NCBI GenBank assembly: GCA_937915925.1
Contig: CALGGM010000043.1
Location: 1 to 17,535 of the forward strand
DNA: 17,535 nt
From: an uncultured Clostridia bacterium
GTDB taxonomy: Bacteria > Bacillota > Clostridia > Christensenellales > CAG-138
Direction: 5' to 3'
This document shows positions 15,214 through 17,535 of the stretch, one piece after another. The translations under genes were made by a program, and so were the position numbers. The number at the start of each line of letters is the position of its first letter. The first letter of the stretch is position 1. Below the pieces are notes generated by a model that saw only the letters and a list, made by a program, of their open reading frames with translations, was not told where the DNA came from and did not search any database.

Positions 15214-15618
15214 TTATTCGCGGTTGTCTTGCTGTACTAAGAATTGTTTACAGTTTGATCGACATTCGCCGAGCGCCACCAACGCGCAAAAGCTCTCGTT
15301 GCTGATCGCATGCTCCATGCTGCACGCATCCTTTAACGCAGTCGATTCGCTGATCCCAAGGCTGACAAGAAGCTCATACAGCCCGATGTTTCGATCCGAT
15401 ATCTCCCTTGCGATGACCATCCCCTTGCGCGTCAGAATCACGGAATGATCTTTCAGCCGCAGGATATATCCTTCCCGCTCCAGCTCCTTCAGGCTGATGG
15501 ACACCGTTGGCTTCGATACGTTTAATTCCCGCGCAATATACGCTCCGCGCACTTTGCCCTCGCGCTGCAGCGTATAGATCGTTCGCATGTAATCTTCTAC
15601 TTTACGTTGCTGTGTCAC
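15214..15618 (-). CDS. DtxR/MntR-family metal-dependent regulator
   Basis: This 134-residue repressor has an N-terminal winged helix (about 6-64, recognition region NVSKPTVSISLKEL) and a metal-binding dimerisation domain (ALKDACSMEHAISNESF). There is no SH3-like third domain, as in MntR. Candidate ligands are D9 (MntR-like, where DtxR has Met), C99 (DtxR/IdeR-like, where MntR has Glu), E102 and H103. The His that follows Arg in most homologues (RH, position 77) is Asn here (DRNIG). The start is GTG with GGGAG seven bases upstream. As first gene of the leftward series, beside two palindromes, it is the probable iron sensor controlling the locus. Fe rather than Mn is suggested by Cys99 and the target genes. 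Confidence 0.9.
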   Translation of the reverse strand: MTQQRKVEDYMRTIYTLQREGKVRGAYIARELNVSKPTVSISLKELEREGYILRLKDHSVILTRKGMVIAREISDRNIGLYELLVSLGISESTALKDACSMEHAISNESFCALVALGECRSNCKQFLVQQDNRE

Positions 15619-15639
15619 AGCCTCACTCCCTTTGCAGTT

Positions 15640-15815
15640 TTTTGCTTGTCCCCCCAGTCGCGCTGCCCGTATATCCCTCGAAAAAGCTACGAAAGCTTAT
15701 GCGGATGCGCTCAGCATAGGGAGACCGGTTCGCATAACCGCAGGACCTGACCGAAACGCAGGAATCTGCGGGTACGCCAAAACATAGGGAATCGCCAAAT
15801 CGTTGCTATTATATA
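15640..15815 (-). promoter_or_regulatory. Structured leader of the metalloregulator-iron operon
   Basis: Between a TATAAT-like element (15808-15813, minus) and the GTG at 15618 lies a leader of about 180 bases rich in short inverted repeats: CCGCAG (15738-15743)/CTGCGG (15766-15771), CGCAG (15757-15761)/CTGCG (15766-15770), CGGTT (15726-15730)/AACCG (15736-15740), and AAGCT (15684-15688)/AGCTT (15694-15698) followed on the minus strand by a T-run. The first two stems compete for the same strand, as do the first and third. I could not match it to a known riboswitch class. Confidence 0.3.
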
Positions 15816-15840
15816 GGGCTTCGTGGGGATTGTGTGTCCA
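15808..15840 (-). promoter_or_regulatory. Candidate leftward promoter near the first palindrome
   Basis: On the minus strand TGGACA (15840-15835) is followed after 19 bases by TATATA (15815-15810), which overlaps a perfect TATAAT (15813-15808) at 21 bases. The spacing is longer than ideal. An alternative leftward -10 is TATATA at 15888-15883, which would put the palindrome 15844-15859 just downstream of the start site. I cannot choose between them from sequence alone. Confidence 0.35.
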
Positions 15841-15843
15841 GTA

Positions 15844-15859
15844 GTTAGCTTTTGCTAAC
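15844..15859. promoter_or_regulatory. Operator-like palindrome, copy 1
   Basis: GTTAGC-TTTT-GCTAAC is a perfect 6-4-6 palindrome, inside the longer shared pattern TAGTTAGC-N4-GCTAACC. Its half-site resembles those of DtxR/IdeR boxes (TTAGGTTAG...CTAACCTAA). A second copy lies 97 bases to the right. The regulator gene beside it is the natural binding protein. Confidence 0.65.
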
Positions 15860-15898
15860 CAATAAATGTTCTGAAATTAGCTTATATAGTTTTCCTTC

Positions 15899-15927
15899 TT
15901 TCAGTTGAGAGTTCCTTGTGATATAGT
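15899..15927 (+). promoter_or_regulatory. Rightward promoter with extended -10
   Basis: TTTCAG (15899-15904) is a modest -35, separated by 17 bases from TATAGT (15922-15927), which is preceded by TGA as in an extended -10 (TGN). Transcription would start near 15934, only a few bases before the palindrome at 15941-15956. It would drive the Ada/AraC gene, leaving a 5' leader of about 128 bases. Confidence 0.5.
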
Positions 15928-15940
15928 AACATTGAAATTA

Positions 15941-15956
15941 GTTAGCGACAGCTAAC
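15941..15956. promoter_or_regulatory. Operator-like palindrome, copy 2
   Basis: GTTAGC-GACA-GCTAAC is a perfect 6-4-6 palindrome with the same flanks as copy 1 (TA before, C after) but a different centre, so the arms rather than the spacer are conserved. It begins 14 bases after the -10 of the rightward promoter, a position where a bound repressor would block transcription. Confidence 0.65.
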
Positions 15957-16061
15957 CGTGCGGTCAGATTTTCCCGGCTTGTGTTTTGCGGATTGCAAAA
16001 GCATATGGGACGGCATTCTATCCGAGAGCACGGAAAACCGGAAACAAAGGGTGGTAATTGT

Positions 16062-16619
16062 ATGACAAGGGAACAATGGAAAGCTATCGAAACGCATGAT
16101 CCCGAATATGACGGCAAATTTTATTATGCCTTGAAGACGTCCAAGCTTATTTGCAGACCGTCGTGCACTGCAAGAAAGCCCGTTCCTGAAAATGTTATTA
16201 TCTTCTCCAGCCTGAAGGACGGTATGGAAGCAGGGTATCATCCGTGTACTCGCTGCCGTCCGGATCTGCCGGAGTGGCGCGGGGCAAAGAGAGATTTGGC
16301 AATGCGGGCGGAAGCATATATTCAAAAACATTTCACGCAAAAGTTTTCACTGGATCAGATAGCGGAAGCGCTTTTCGTGAATAAGATCTACCTGTCAAAA
16401 TGCTTCAAAGAAATCACGGGCGGAACCTTGCTGCATTATCACAATCAGGTCAGATGCGAAAAAGCGTGCGAGCTCCTCAGGGAGACGGAATTACCCGTGG
16501 AGGTGATCAGCGACCGTGTCGGTTTTGCGACGGCATCGCATTTCGCCAGAGTGTTTCGGACCTTTTACCGCTGCTCCCCGACGGAATACAAAAGGAGCTT
16601 TCTGAAAAGCCTGCAATAG
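16062..16619 (+). CDS. Ada-type Zn-binding domain / AraC-family regulator (AdaA-like)
   Basis: This 185-residue protein joins two domains. Residues 8-70 form the Ada metal-binding domain with C31-x3-C35-x26-C62-x2-C65 (LICRPSC and PCTRCRPD). This exactly matches the spacing of E. coli Ada, where the first Cys accepts methyl groups from DNA methylphosphotriesters. Residues about 80-180 form an AraC-type double helix-turn-helix. There is no C-terminal methylguanine methyltransferase domain, so it is AdaA-like. The ATG at 16062 follows GGGTGG; an upstream in-frame ATG at 15981 would add 27 residues unlike the family. It is divergent from the iron operon and preceded by operator copy 2. It may be an alkylation-response activator, or a DNA-binding regulator that reuses the Cys4 site for metal sensing. 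The latter is speculation. Confidence 0.9.
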   Translation: MTREQWKAIETHDPEYDGKFYYALKTSKLICRPSCTARKPVPENVIIFSSLKDGMEAGYHPCTRCRPDLPEWRGAKRDLAMRAEAYIQKHFTQKFSLDQIAEALFVNKIYLSKCFKEITGGTLLHYHNQVRCEKACELLRETELPVEVISDRVGFATASHFARVFRTFYRCSPTEYKRSFLKSLQ

Positions 16620-16656
16620 AAAGGCAGCAAGCGAACCATACGATACAAGCTTATGA

Positions 16657-16698
16657 AAAGGGTTGCTCAGACTCACAGACCCTCCTGAGCAACCCTTT
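16657..16698 (+). terminator. Terminator after the Ada/AraC gene
   Basis: AAAGGGTTGCTCAG (16657-16670) and CTGAGCAACCCTTT (16685-16698) form a perfect 14-bp stem with a 14-base loop, followed on the plus strand by GCTTTCGTT. It starts 37 bases after the stop codon. The T-run is mixed, but the stem is very stable. On the minus strand it is followed by TC and ATAAG. Confidence 0.65.
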
Positions 16699-16757
16699 GC
16701 TTTCGTTATGAATATGCCTCCGGGGACAAAGCGCTCTGAAATCCGTCCCAAAACCAC

Positions 16758-16793
16758 AAAGCCGCCGGAACGAAAGGAAGAAACGGCGGCTTT
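16758..16793 (-). terminator. Terminator for the leftward membrane protein gene
   Basis: AAAGCCGCC (16758-16766) and GGCGGCTTT (16785-16793) form a perfect 9-bp stem, and CCACA/TGTGG extend it across a small bulge. On the minus strand the stem is followed by GTGGTTTTGG. It lies about 60 bases beyond the stop codon at 16853 and may also act on rightward readthrough. Confidence 0.6.
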
Positions 16794-16852
16794 ATTGTGG
16801 AGGTACGGTTTTTATTTGGATATAGATCGCGTGTAGTGGTCGAAAAGGCCGC

Positions 16853-17359
16853 TCAGGCTGCCGCCCACGAAATCGCCTGCACGACAAGTCCGATCAGCAG
16901 GCAGACGGGAAGCCCGATCAGCATCCCGACGCAGCTTGATTTTACATGATATCCGTAATCATGATAGACCGCTGTCATATCCTCCGTTCCGGGCAAAATG
17001 TACGTCTTCGAATGACAGAGCCAAAGAATATCTATTACGATGGCATCATACCAGTCCACAATCAGCCAAAGTCCATAGCTTATGAGGAAGCCGTTCAGAA
17101 ATGAACGGGAACCGTTGACAAAGTATACAATGGCGCCGAGTATAATTCCAATCACGACCGCAGCGGGCCACTTCTTCTTAAATCTTTCCAATGTGCTCGG
17201 ATTCTTTTTATCCGGGATTTTGCCTAATTCAATATATCGTTCCACAATGGCGGGCGGATAACCGTATACCCTCTTGGCGGGCTCTCTTCTTACCTGCAGC
17301 AGGACCTCCAGATGAAACAACACACAAAGCACGAAAGCTTCTATCAGGAAAGTCATCAT
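16853..17359 (-). CDS. Conserved-looking membrane protein, unknown function
   Basis: This 168-residue membrane protein has four hydrophobic segments: about 3-22, 66-82, 88-115 and 142-163. Between the first two lies a basic cytoplasmic-type loop (YGYPPAIVERYIELGKIPDK, about 32-51). The segment DWYDAIVIDILWLCHSKTYI (about 102-121) contains Asp, Cys and His within or next to a helix, followed by PGTEDM and YHDYGYH. This pattern looks like a conserved family, but I do not know a function. GGGGAG lies before the two adjacent ATGs (17359, 17356). It follows the partial gene at 17401 by 41 bases on the same strand and is probably co-transcribed with it. Confidence 0.75.
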   Translation of the reverse strand: MMTFLIEAFVLCVLFHLEVLLQVRREPAKRVYGYPPAIVERYIELGKIPDKKNPSTLERFKKKWPAAVVIGIILGAIVYFVNGSRSFLNGFLISYGLWLIVDWYDAIVIDILWLCHSKTYILPGTEDMTAVYHDYGYHVKSSCVGMLIGLPVCLLIGLVVQAISWAAA

Positions 17360-17400
17360 GATTCAACACTCCCCGAATCTTTTGATATCCCGTATTGACA

Positions 17401-17535
17401 TCAGACCAGGAACAGTATGAACAAGCCAAGATACATCGCGGCACCGGCAATATTCCCCGCGCCCGGAATGTGAAACGGCACCTGCACAAGAAACAGCGGC
17501 AGAAGGTTGAACACGCAGGCCCACGCGGGAAGCGG
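17401..17535 (-). CDS. Membrane protein, C-terminal fragment at window edge
   Basis: A minus-strand frame is open from the window edge to a TGA at 17403-17401, giving 44 residues that begin PLPAWACVFNLLPLFLVQVP and end MYLGLFILFLV. It has two hydrophobic stretches joined by a short Gly/Pro turn (HIPGAG), as at the end of a polytopic membrane protein. The start is outside the window, and the family cannot be told from this piece. The next gene follows after 41 bases on the same strand. Confidence 0.5.
   Translation of the reverse strand, partial: PLPAWACVFNLLPLFLVQVPFHIPGAGNIAGAAMYLGLFILFLV

Noticed and set aside
15640..15815. NiCo (czcD), Mn (yybP-ykoY) or FMN riboswitch
   Set aside because: I looked for the conserved cores of these classes in the leader; only short G-rich similarities were seen, not enough for a call.
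15981..16061. N-terminal extension of the Ada/AraC protein
   Set aside because: The added 27 residues are unlike the Ada family, and the ATG at 16062 has its own GGGTGG site at suitable distance.
1..17535. CRISPR array, tRNA or rRNA genes
   Set aside because: No regularly spaced repeats, no cloverleaf with a TTCGA-type T-loop in the gaps, and no rRNA-like sequence were seen by eye.

Overview
The window looks like chromosomal DNA of an anaerobic, probably gut-type Clostridia (Bacillota). This rests on a TnpV-type transposon remnant at the left edge, strong AGGAGG-type ribosome sites, lipoproteins with Gram-positive-compatible lipoboxes, moderate-to-high GC by eye, and families common in that group (DUF4418, FMN-binding lipoproteins, a fumarate reductase whose flavoprotein lacks the covalent-FAD histidine). 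The taxonomic call is inference.

Layout. Positions 1-231 (+) hold the 3' part of a tnpV-like gene broken by an in-frame TGA. Positions 232-660 are non-coding with tandem hairpins that probably end the long leftward transcript. From 15618 down to 661 every gene is on the minus strand and tightly packed. In order of transcription they are: a DtxR/MntR-family metalloregulator, an FTR1-family iron permease, a P19/Tpd (FetP-like) metal-binding lipoprotein, a DUF2318 membrane protein, two FtsX/MacB-type permeases with their ATPase, an FMN-binding lipoprotein, an unrecognised membrane-anchored protein, a five-helix cytochrome b subunit, a fumarate reductase flavoprotein and iron-sulfur subunit, DUF4418, a further FtsX-type permease and ATPase, a 32-codon small ORF, and class II fumarase (fumC). 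The 443-base divergent region 15619-16061 carries two copies of the palindrome GTTAGC-N4-GCTAAC, a good rightward promoter and a structured leftward leader. To its right is a plus-strand Ada-type/AraC regulator (16062-16619) with a terminator, then two minus-strand membrane protein genes (16853-17359 and a partial one at 17401-17535).

How the genes may work together. FTR1 + P19 + DUF2318 + two permeases + ATPase matches the known FetMP-FlpABCD / Campylobacter Cj1658-Cj1663 type of iron import locus. In Campylobacter the locus continues with thioredoxin-like proteins. Here it continues without a break into an FMN lipoprotein, a quinol-type cytochrome b, a fumarate reductase and fumarase. The simplest reading is a metal-regulated unit that joins iron uptake, with an extracytoplasmic redox step, to malate-fumarate-succinate respiration. 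A physical or electron-transfer link between the two halves is my inference. It is the main candidate for an undescribed system in this window.
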